This document shows positions 1-5,068 of a stretch of DNA of 8,713 nt, piece after piece. The notes under the pieces were generated by a model that had not been told where the DNA came from, did not search any database, and worked only from the letters and a program-made list of their open reading frames with translations. The DNA is from Deltaproteobacteria bacterium. Lineage in GTDB: Bacteria; Desulfobacterota; Dissulfuribacteria; Dissulfuribacterales; QOAL01. The position numbers and the translations under genes are program-made. Positions within the stretch are counted from its first letter, which is position 1. Every line of letters begins with the position of its first letter. The DNA lies in NCBI GenBank assembly GCA_026988585.1, contig JALSKY010000249.1, forward strand, positions 1 to 8,713, written 5' to 3'.

Positions 1-114
1 AAACTCCGGATCAGGCCTGGCAGTTCCTGTTTCTGTTCTGTCTATTTTATAAGCGGGATGATCCTTTCTACCGGTTTTGTCCCATTTCGCGGCCTTTTCC
101 ATCACACTCTTCAT
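1..114 (-). CDS. Unidentified protein, N-terminal 38 codons only (runs off the left edge)
   Basis: An open minus-strand frame starts with ATG at 114 and stays open to base 1, so only the first 38 residues are visible. The start is supported by a strong Shine-Dalgarno (GGAGG, 7 nt before the ATG on the minus strand) and by its position 25 nt after the stop of the small membrane protein at 140-349, which suggests co-transcription. The visible part is hydrophilic and basic (it begins MKSVMEKAAKWDKTGRK) with no membrane segment or signal peptide yet. I do not recognise the family, and membrane segments could follow outside the window. It would be controlled by the sigma-54 promoter at 446-461. 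Confidence 0.6.
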   Translation of the reverse strand, partial: MKSVMEKAAKWDKTGRKDHPAYKIDRTETGTARPDPEF

Positions 115-139
115 GGCTCTCCCTCCAGCTATATGGCGG

Positions 140-349
140 TTACGCCTTTTCTGGTTTCTTTGCGTCACACTCCTGTCCCAGTGTGATAACGGCAAACATG
201 GCAGGAATGGCAGAAAACGGGCCGATGGCGATAAAAAGCAGCAGGTTCAACAGCAGCCATCCTGTATCAGGCAGGGGGATTGGTATGGTCATTCCCTTCT
301 TTTTTATAATGGAGCCAGGTTTTTGGTAGGTAAAACTGTAATTGTTCAT
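140..349 (-). CDS. Small single-helix membrane protein, 69 aa
   Basis: The ATG at 349 lies 5 nt after a textbook AAGGAGG on the minus strand. Longer in-frame versions starting near 478 have no such site, so I chose the short form. Residues 1-30 are polar and basic and end in a proline-rich stretch (IPIPLPDTG). Residues about 31-57 form one hydrophobic helix (WLLLNLLLFIAIG, then FSAIPAMFAVITLG), and the tail is charged (KKPEK). It is probably an inner-membrane microprotein, perhaps an accessory subunit of the membrane or enzyme system encoded by the following gene, whose start lies 25 nt downstream. I do not recognise the family. A near-perfect sigma-54 promoter and a 9-bp leader hairpin precede it. 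Confidence 0.7.
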   Translation of the reverse strand: MNNYSFTYQKPGSIIKKKGMTIPIPLPDTGWLLLNLLLFIAIGPFSAIPAMFAVITLGQECDAKKPEKA

Positions 350-379
350 GCCATCCTCCTTTTCTATGGAGTGGCCGTT

Positions 380-405
380 CCGCAGATGACTGCCACCATC
401 TGCGG
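380..405 (-). promoter_or_regulatory. Leader hairpin of the minus-strand operon
   Basis: A perfect 9-bp inverted repeat (CCGCAGATG and CATCTGCGG) with an 8-nt loop. On the minus strand it lies between the predicted sigma-54 start point (near 435) and the Shine-Dalgarno at about 355-361, so it would be in the 5' untranslated RNA, ending 30 nt before the start codon. There is no adjacent U-run, so it does not look like a simple terminator. mRNA stability or translational control is possible. Confidence 0.5.
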
Positions 406-445
406 CTGTTAAAAGGGGTTTTTCCTTGATCTCGTTTTTATTTTT

Positions 446-461
446 AGCACTTGATGTGCCA
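446..461 (-). promoter_or_regulatory. Sigma-54 (-24/-12) promoter for the minus-strand operon
   Basis: The minus strand reads TGGCAC-ATCAA-GTGCT. The family consensus is TGGCAC-N5-TTGCW, and the required GG-N10-GC spacing is exact; only the first T of the -12 element differs. The predicted RNA start is near 435, giving a leader of roughly 86 nt before the 69-aa gene. Such promoters need an AAA+ enhancer-binding activator, whose site would be expected to the right, in the A-tract region 480-680. Confidence 0.65.
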
Positions 462-861
462 TGATCCGGTGCACGCAATAAACAAAAAGGAAAAAGCTTT
501 TATTTTAGTATGTTAAACTTAATTAAATTTTAGTTTTTGGTAAAAAGAGGAAAAAAAGAGAGATATTTTCTCTTAAAAAGAGCGCAAAATTCTCCCATTT
601 TGTTTTGCATAGGGAACGTTTATCGTCTGTTTAGATATTCTTAATAATGTTGAATAGTTATCAGTTGTAGCCAGTGCTGTTTTCCACTCTGAAGGGAAAA
701 AGCGTTTCTGTTTGGGCTAATTATGAGCCTGTGTGTGCCTCCTGTCTGATTAAGGTGTCTATTGGCGTGCTGTGGCAACGTGGATCTCTTTGCATCCTGC
801 AGGGCTCTGTTTATATGCCAGGCCGTGAGGTCTGTTTAGGCAGAAGTAACATTAAAGATAG
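462..861. other. AT-rich intergenic region with A/T tracts, no convincing gene
   Basis: No frame here has both a ribosome-binding site and plausible protein composition; a 63-codon plus-strand frame (674-865) has neither. Bases 484-596 contain many runs of four to seven A or T, which would favour curvature. There is also a 6-bp inverted repeat with a 7-nt loop (AAGAGA 556-561 and TCTCTT 569-574). The region lies upstream of the minus-strand sigma-54 promoter, where an enhancer-binding site and a bend would be expected. That role is inference. Confidence 0.4.
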
Positions 862-890
862 TTGACAATTATTATTTCCTATAATATAGG
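862..890 (+). promoter_or_regulatory. Sigma-70-like promoter overlapped by a palindrome
   Basis: A perfect -35 TTGACA (862-867) is followed after 17 nt by TATAGG (885-890), which matches TATAAT at 4 of 6 positions. A perfect TATAAT (880-885) is also present, but only 12 nt from the -35. The predicted start near 897 would give a leader of about 94 nt before the 40-aa gene at 991. The -10 lies inside a perfect palindrome, which suggests repression. Confidence 0.5.
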
Positions 891-895
891 AAATA
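873..895. promoter_or_regulatory. Perfect 23-bp palindrome, probable operator
   Basis: The half-sites are TATTTCCTATA (873-883) and TATAGGAAATA (885-895), exact inverted copies around a single central A. The palindrome covers the spacer and -10 of the promoter at 862-890. That is a classic geometry for a dimeric repressor that blocks RNA polymerase. I cannot name the regulator: it does not match the usual Fur, FNR/CRP, Rex or LexA boxes as I know them. Confidence 0.6.
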
Positions 896-990
896 GATAG
901 ATTTTTGCTCTCTTTCTATGGGATAGCAGGCTGCCACCTGTTTATGGATGACCGATAATGTCTTTTTTCAGTAGCTCTGGGGGTTTTATC

Positions 991-1113
991 ATGAAGGGCA
1001 TTCTTTTCTTGATCATCTGGATTTCTGGCACGATTCTTCACACAGTTTACGATCTTAAGGTCAGGCCTTTTATTGAGAAGAACAAAGACGATTGGGGCCA
1101 TCCCTTTACCTGA
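991..1113 (+). CDS. Membrane microprotein, 40 aa, unidentified
   Basis: ATG at 991 with a G-run (GGGGG, 979-983) 7 nt upstream, which could act as a Shine-Dalgarno; stop TGA at 1111-1113. The product begins MKGILFLIIWISGTILHTVY, a single hydrophobic N-terminal helix (about residues 3-20). A charged, aromatic C-terminal tail follows (KVRPFIEKNKDDWGHPFT). The layout of helix plus acidic/basic tail ending in a conserved-looking DWGHPF resembles small accessory subunits of membrane complexes rather than random translation of T-rich DNA. It follows the promoter/operator at 862-895 by about 95 nt. The family is unknown to me. The G-run is an imperfect ribosome-binding site, so it could still be spurious. 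Confidence 0.5.
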   Translation: MKGILFLIIWISGTILHTVYDLKVRPFIEKNKDDWGHPFT

Positions 1114-1755
1114 TTGCCATCTTGTCCTGCTATCAGAATTGCGATCTTTTTTTTCATCTTTTTCCGGTTTATCCTGAAGAAAGGGGTCGGGTCGAAGCCA
1201 ATACTTCCTATCTCTCTCTTGTTGTTTTTTTTATTGGATGTTGAGTCTACTGCCTTCTTGCCGGGCCTGTGTGAAAAGAGATATTTTGCAGAGGTGCAAA
1301 AAGGCTGTGCGGTATAGGCATAAAGGACCATGATTTTCAGCTCCTTGCAGTAAGGGGTTGCTGGTGTCTTTGATCTCTGGACGGATCTCTCGGTGTGTGA
1401 TGCAAGTCAGGGGTCGCTGGTGCCAGCCCGAGTAATTTTGACAGAAATTTTTTCATATTCCATCTTAACCAGATTGCTATCCCTTTTTCTCAATTTTGGA
1501 AGTGCCATGTTCCTGCTTGTTGTTTTTTTCTTGTAGTTCCAGGCAGTTCCTGCTTTTTCTCCGGTTTTGTCGCTAAGTTTAGGGCTTATTTTTCGTCTTT
1601 CGTGTTAAGAATGGACGAATTTTCAGCCCGTTCCAATAGCTTATTTTAAATAAATTCAGTCATGTTTTCTTTAAGAGTGCTATCTGTTATATCAATCTAT
1701 CTGATTTTACAGGTAAAAAAATTTATTCAGTTGGATTTAAATCCTTGGCCGGAAA
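1114..1755. other. T-rich intergenic region, no convincing gene
   Basis: The plus strand is markedly T-rich and G-poor over much of this stretch. Short frames exist (for example TTG at 1114 to 1317, ATG at 1662 to 1790), but they lack ribosome-binding sites and have low-complexity composition. Structure worth noting: a degenerate direct repeat (1346-1368 and 1401-1424), a short fragment resembling the start of the gene at the left edge (about 1540-1572), and an AT palindrome TTATTT-T-AAATAA (1641-1653) about 100 nt upstream of the sigma-54 promoter, a possible activator site. Confidence 0.4.
1346..1424 (+). repeat. Degenerate direct repeat, two copies 55 bp apart
   Basis: Copies at 1346-1368 and 1401-1424 share the core GGGGTYGCTGGTGYC. 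They differ over about 24 positions by one indel and a few substitutions, mostly C/T. Between them GATCTCT occurs twice (1372-1378, 1384-1390). The second copy can also fold (GCTGG/CCAGC, 1416-1427). Function unknown. Confidence 0.4.
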
Positions 1756-1771
1756 CGGCACTCCCCTTGCA
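1756..1771 (+). promoter_or_regulatory. Sigma-54 (-24/-12) promoter for the nrfD-like gene
   Basis: The sequence CGGCAC-TCCCC-TTGCA matches TGGCAC-N5-TTGCA at every consensus base except the first, with exact GG-N10-GC spacing. The predicted start near 1782 leaves about 105 nt before the ATG at 1888. The gene group nrfD-like/merR/HAD would then depend on RpoN and an enhancer-binding activator bound upstream. Confidence 0.7.
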
Positions 1772-1887
1772 ATTATTGTTAGATAGCTAATGAAAGTGGA
1801 ATTCTAAGGCGAGTTTTGCATCTAAGCCGTTTTGGTGTCCTGTGTTGCCCTTATAAAACCATAAGTTGAAAGGAGTGAAAAACTGTC

Positions 1888-3069
1888 ATGGCCAGAACAT
1901 CTGTAATCACTGCATGGGAGGAACCAAGGTTAGCCAGGCCCGGAGTGAATGTTATTCTGTTCGTTTCTTTGCTCCTGCTTTTTGCAGGAGTAGCTGCAGG
2001 AATATATGCCTTTATAGCAGGGCATCATCATGTCTATGCCACTACCCGGGAGATTCCATGGGGAATTCTTATCTCTGGCTATGCCTATTTTGCCATAATC
2101 TCCACAGGGCTCTGTGTCCTGGCTGCCATCAGTCACGCCTTTGGCGAGAATTTTCTGGCGCCATTGGCCAACCGGGCAGTGTATCTCTCAATAATAACCA
2201 TATTGTCAGCTTTTCTCTGTATCGGTGTTGAGCTTGAAAGTCCTCATCGAATGCTGCTTTACAATATCATCTCTCCCAATTTCAGTTCCAACATCTGGTG
2301 GATGGGGACCCTTTACGGCCTGGCAGTGGGCTGTATGCTGCTGGAGTTTTTTGGCATCTTGACTGCTCGCTGGGGGCTTGCCATTGCCATAGGCGCCATT
2401 GGTGCCATAGCAGAGGTGGGCGCCAACTCCAATCTCGGTGCAGTGTTTGGCACCCTGGCAGCACGCCCCTTCTGGTACGGGGCGCAGCTTCCGGTCTTTT
2501 TTCTCTGTTCTGCTGTGATGACAGGGGCCGCTGCCCTGATCTTTTTTACGCACCTTGCGTACAGGTTGAGGGGGCAGGAAGTAGATGAGAACACGTTAAG
2601 GGGACTGAGGATGGCAGGCAAGATCATGGCCCTCACACTGTTCCTGCTCATAGTGGCTACTGTATGGCGTTTTCTCTGTATCTTTACTGGAGGAAACGAG
2701 ATGGCCCTCATTCCGGCCAAAAACCTTCTGACAGGAACCCTTTCAGTCAATTTCTGGATTTTTGAGATAGCGATTGGTCTTGTCCTCCCTCTCCTGCTAC
2801 TTGTTGCTACCGGTATCAATAATATAGCCGCCATGTCTGCAGCCGGGCTCATGGCCCTGGTGGGCGGATTTGTGCAGCGTTACAACCTGGTGGTCAGCGG
2901 CCAGATAACACCGGTTCAATATGGATGGGATGAGTTGCCACCGGTTCTCAACTATACCCCGTCTCCTGTAGAGATACTGATAGTGGTAGGTGCCATCGCC
3001 CTTACAGTAACCCTCTTTGTGGCAGGAGAGCGTTATCTTGGGCGTGTTTTTGCCCAGAAGGGGCATTAG
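1888..3069 (+). CDS. NrfD/PsrC-family integral membrane quinone-interacting protein, 393 aa
   Basis: The product is a polytopic membrane protein with about ten hydrophobic segments (roughly residues 20-44, 58-82, 97-116, 136-158, 163-177, 200-222, 242-265, 285-308, 313-328, 361-379). The signature stretches TTREIPWGILISGYAYFAI (52-70) and ESPHRMLLYNIISPN...IWWMGTLYG (117-144) are typical of the NrfD (polysulfide reductase subunit C) family. Members exchange electrons with membrane (mena)quinone and normally work with an iron-sulfur subunit and often a cytochrome c or molybdopterin subunit. No such partner is encoded in this window, so the substrate system is unknown. The ATG at 1888 follows AAGGAG with a slightly long 12-nt spacing. 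A sigma-54 promoter lies about 130 nt upstream. The merR-like gene starts 24 nt after the stop and is probably co-transcribed. Confidence 0.85.
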   Translation: MARTSVITAWEEPRLARPGVNVILFVSLLLLFAGVAAGIYAFIAGHHHVYATTREIPWGILISGYAYFAIISTGLCVLAAISHAFGENFLAPLANRAVYLSIITILSAFLCIGVELESPHRMLLYNIISPNFSSNIWWMGTLYGLAVGCMLLEFFGILTARWGLAIAIGAIGAIAEVGANSNLGAVFGTLAARPFWYGAQLPVFFLCSAVMTGAAALIFFTHLAYRLRGQEVDENTLRGLRMAGKIMALTLFLLIVATVWRFLCIFTGGNEMALIPAKNLLTGTLSVNFWIFEIAIGLVLPLLLLVATGINNIAAMSAAGLMALVGGFVQRYNLVVSGQITPVQYGWDELPPVLNYTPSPVEILIVVGAIALTVTLFVAGERYLGRVFAQKGH

Positions 3070-3093
3070 GCCCGAGTGTATTGAGAGGTGATC

Positions 3094-3510
3094 ATGCTGG
3101 AACACAATGAAAAAATAGTCAATGAAAAAAAAGAGTCGGATCGTGGCAGTGATAAGGTCAAGATCGATATAGATGTAGGCCTGGAGGGCATGGATCCGGA
3201 AAAGCCCATGTTTCCCATTGGAACTGTGGCCACCCTGCTTGAGGTGCATCCCAGGACCCTGAGGATTTATGAGAGCGAAGGGCTTATCCACCCCTGGCGA
3301 AAAGGGGGGCGGAGATATTACAGCCTGAACGATATTCAGTGGTTGAAGTGCCTCAGGCATATGATACATGATCAAGGAATAAGTATTGCGGGTATCAAGA
3401 AGTTGATGCAGTATACCTCCTGCTGGAATATTGTTGAATGTCCCATGGAGAAGAGAAAGGGGTGTACTGCATATAAATGTTCAGGGATAACAATGAAAAC
3501 AGCCCAATAA
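3094..3510 (+). CDS. MerR-family transcriptional regulator with C-terminal cysteine cluster, 138 aa
   Basis: Residues about 40-108 form a MerR-type winged helix-turn-helix (FPIGTVATLLEVHPRTLRIYE, then GLIHPWRKGGRRYYS). It is closest to the HspR-like branch, where recognition starts with a 'PIG..A..L.VHP.TLR.YE' pattern. The effector part is short and carries C110-W-x4-C116-x7-C124-x4-C129, a likely redox, metal or Fe-S site. Similar CW...C...C tails occur in regulators of this group in Desulfobacterota (from memory). A GTG at 3088 is also in frame. I chose ATG 3094 because GAGAGGTGATC, an extended match to the 16S rRNA tail, sits just in front of it and overlaps the GTG. It lies 24 nt after the nrfD-like gene and overlaps the next gene, so it probably regulates its own operon or a neighbouring promoter. 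Confidence 0.82.
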   Translation: MLEHNEKIVNEKKESDRGSDKVKIDIDVGLEGMDPEKPMFPIGTVATLLEVHPRTLRIYESEGLIHPWRKGGRRYYSLNDIQWLKCLRHMIHDQGISIAGIKKLMQYTSCWNIVECPMEKRKGCTAYKCSGITMKTAQ

Positions 3511-4196
3511 GCCCCAAGGGTATTCTGTTCGATATGGACGGGGTTCTGCTGGACAGCATGCGCTGGCATGTGCGTGCATGGCAGGATGCCTTTGAGGAGA
3601 TGGGTTTTCCCTCTTTTGAAGAGGACCTATTCTATAGGCATGAAGGTGCAGTAGAGCCTGAAAATGCTGTTGAGATCTTTCGGTGTGAAGGGGTCAAGAT
3701 GACCTCTTCACTCTTTTCAACAGTTTTCAGGCGTCAAAAGGAGATCTTCAAGGCATGTTATTCTCATGAGGTCAGGCCCTATACAGAGGTCCCTTCACTT
3801 CTGGAAATGCTTGCAGAAAAAGGGTGGCAGATGGGGGTGGTAACCAGTACCCACAGGGACCTTCTTTCCGAGATATGCCCTGAAGGAGTGCTGGATTTCA
3901 TGTCAGTAGTGGTCACCGGGGATGAAGTAAGCCGCAGAAAGCCCTTTCCTGATCCCTATCTCAAGGGAATCGCAGGGCTTGGAATTCAAAACAGGGATGC
4001 CATAGTGGTGGAAAATGCCCCTGCAGGTATAAAGGCGGCGAAGAACGCAAGGGCCGTCTGCTTGGCCCTTGCCACGACCTTGGAGCCGGAATTTTTAGAG
4101 GGGGCAGATATGGTGCTGGCTGATCACCATGCCCTTGGTGAGAAACTTCAATCCTGGGGCCTTGAGGAAGCTGATGATCTCTTGACAGGGGCTTAG
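3477..4196 (+). CDS. HAD-superfamily (subfamily IA, beta-phosphoglucomutase-like) phosphatase, 239 aa
   Basis: Four HAD motifs are in order: I, DMDGVLLDS (nucleophile D19, acid/base D21); II, VVTSTHR (about 121-127); III, RRKPFPDPY (K155); IV, VVENAPAGIKAA (177-188). A helical cap lies between motifs I and II, as in subfamily IA. In motif IV the usual E-D pair reads E179-N180, a substitution I believe occurs in some family members. The enzyme should hydrolyse a small phosphorylated metabolite or isomerise a sugar phosphate; the substrate cannot be told. The ATG at 3477 lies inside the end of the merR-like gene (34-nt overlap). AAAGGGG is present upstream but 14 nt away, so translation may be coupled to the preceding gene. 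No other good start precedes motif I. Confidence 0.85.
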   Translation: MFRDNNENSPISPKGILFDMDGVLLDSMRWHVRAWQDAFEEMGFPSFEEDLFYRHEGAVEPENAVEIFRCEGVKMTSSLFSTVFRRQKEIFKACYSHEVRPYTEVPSLLEMLAEKGWQMGVVTSTHRDLLSEICPEGVLDFMSVVVTGDEVSRRKPFPDPYLKGIAGLGIQNRDAIVVENAPAGIKAAKNARAVCLALATTLEPEFLEGADMVLADHHALGEKLQSWGLEEADDLLTGA

Positions 4197-4230
4197 GTGC
4201 CCCCTATCTCTGTTTTTCAGCTCTGAAAAA
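4188..4230. terminator. Possible shared terminator between convergent HAD genes
   Basis: Two small inverted repeats lie between and across the ends of the convergent genes: GGGGC-TTAGGT-GCCCC (4188-4203; the plus-strand stop codon is in the loop) and TTTTTCA-GCTC-TGAAAAA (4214-4229, perfect, over the minus-strand stop). A T-run follows the first stem after 9 nt. Neither is a strong standard terminator, but the position is right. Confidence 0.4.
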
Positions 4231-4879
4231 ACTCTATGATCTCTTCAGGACGGGAAGCTATGGTTTTTGCCCCGCTTTTCAACAGTTCCTCCTGATCCCT
4301 GAAACCCCACAATACCCCCAAGGGGTACATGCCTGCAGATCTGGCAGTCTTCATATCTATAGAGGTATCCCCAACATAGAGAGTTTTGGCAGGTTCTACC
4401 CCAAAGAGTTCTGCCATCATCAGGGCACCCTTGGGGTCCGGTTTCCTGGGACGCTGGCTGTTTTCTCCCCATACTGCCTTGAAGAGTTCCGGCCTGAAAT
4501 AATTTTTCACACACATGGTGGTAAAGTCATGGGGTTTATTGGAAAGGACTCCCATGGCCTTTGAAATCCGCCGGAGTTGATCCAGGGTTTCCGGGATCCC
4601 CTGGTAAGGCCCTGTATGGTCCTGCCAGTGATCACCATAATCCTGGAGAAAGATCTGTTTGAGGCGTTCAATCTCGTCTGGAGATCTCCGTTCGGGTGGC
4701 AGTGCCCGTTCAGCCAGAATGGCTGCGCCTTCGCCTACAAAATATCTGTATATGTCAACAGGGTGTTCTGGATAGCCAAGCTGTCTGAGAGCCCGGTTCA
4801 TGGAGAGGACCAGGTCTTTTAAGGTATCCAGCAGGGTTCCGTCCAGATCGAATATTATGGCATCAAATCTGTTTTTCAT
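4217..4879 (-). CDS. gph: Phosphoglycolate phosphatase-like HAD hydrolase, 220 aa
   Basis: A HAD subfamily IA protein of the Gph type and size. Motif I is FDLDGTLLDT (nucleophile D11, D13), motif II GVLSNKPHDF (S113), motif III RPRKPDP (K146), and motif IV LYVGDTSIDMKTARSAG (D171 and D175, Mg ligands). The VGD(T/S)xxD form and the 'NKP' motif are typical of phosphoglycolate phosphatases, which remove 2-phosphoglycolate formed during DNA repair or metabolism. Pyrophosphatase or other phosphatase specificity is possible. The ATG at 4879 follows AGGAG with a 7-nt spacer; an in-frame GTG directly before it (4882) is only 4 nt from that site. It is convergent with the other HAD gene and divergent from the zinc-ribbon gene. 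Confidence 0.82.
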   Translation of the reverse strand: MKNRFDAIIFDLDGTLLDTLKDLVLSMNRALRQLGYPEHPVDIYRYFVGEGAAILAERALPPERRSPDEIERLKQIFLQDYGDHWQDHTGPYQGIPETLDQLRRISKAMGVLSNKPHDFTTMCVKNYFRPELFKAVWGENSQRPRKPDPKGALMMAELFGVEPAKTLYVGDTSIDMKTARSAGMYPLGVLWGFRDQEELLKSGAKTIASRPEEIIEFFQS

Positions 4880-4954
4880 CACATTACTCCTGATTTTGAA
4901 GGGTCGTCACAACATAGTTAATCTAAATCTCTTTAAAGGTATTGACCATAATCA

Positions 4955-4983
4955 ATTATTCAAGGGAATAATGGTGATATAAT
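4955..4983 (+). promoter_or_regulatory. Extended -10 promoter with adjacent inverted repeat
   Basis: TGATATAAT (4975-4983) is a perfect extended -10 (TGn-TATAAT). The -35 position is occupied by a perfect 7-bp inverted repeat with a 4-nt loop (ATTATTC-AAGG-GAATAAT, 4955-4972), which may be an operator or may be coincidental AT-rich sequence. RNA would start near 4990, about 80 nt before the zinc-ribbon gene at 5069. Confidence 0.45.
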
Positions 4984-5068
4984 TTTTAGGTAAATCTTAA
5001 AGAAGGGCCAGGGGCAAACTGTCTCTGCCGCTTCAGCGAGAAGATCAGGAAGGAGGTTTCTGATTCTT

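Noticed and set aside
674..865. 63-codon plus-strand frame upstream of the palindrome
   Set aside because: Non-ATG start with no Shine-Dalgarno, and no recognisable protein character.
1026..1041. TGGCACG-N4-TTCAC, resembling a sigma-54 promoter
   Set aside because: The essential GC of the -12 element is absent at the right distance, and the site is inside the 40-aa gene.
1114..1317. 67-codon frame from TTG directly after the 40-aa gene
   Set aside because: TTG start without ribosome-binding site in very T-rich DNA; low-complexity Phe/Leu/Ile run.
1438..1466. TTGACA at 1438-1443 as a promoter
   Set aside because: No acceptable -10 at 16-18 nt (best is CATCTT), and no gene downstream at a sensible distance.
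1662..1790. 42-codon plus-strand frame across the second sigma-54 promoter
   Set aside because: No ribosome-binding site, and it overlaps a strong promoter match; composition is not distinctive.
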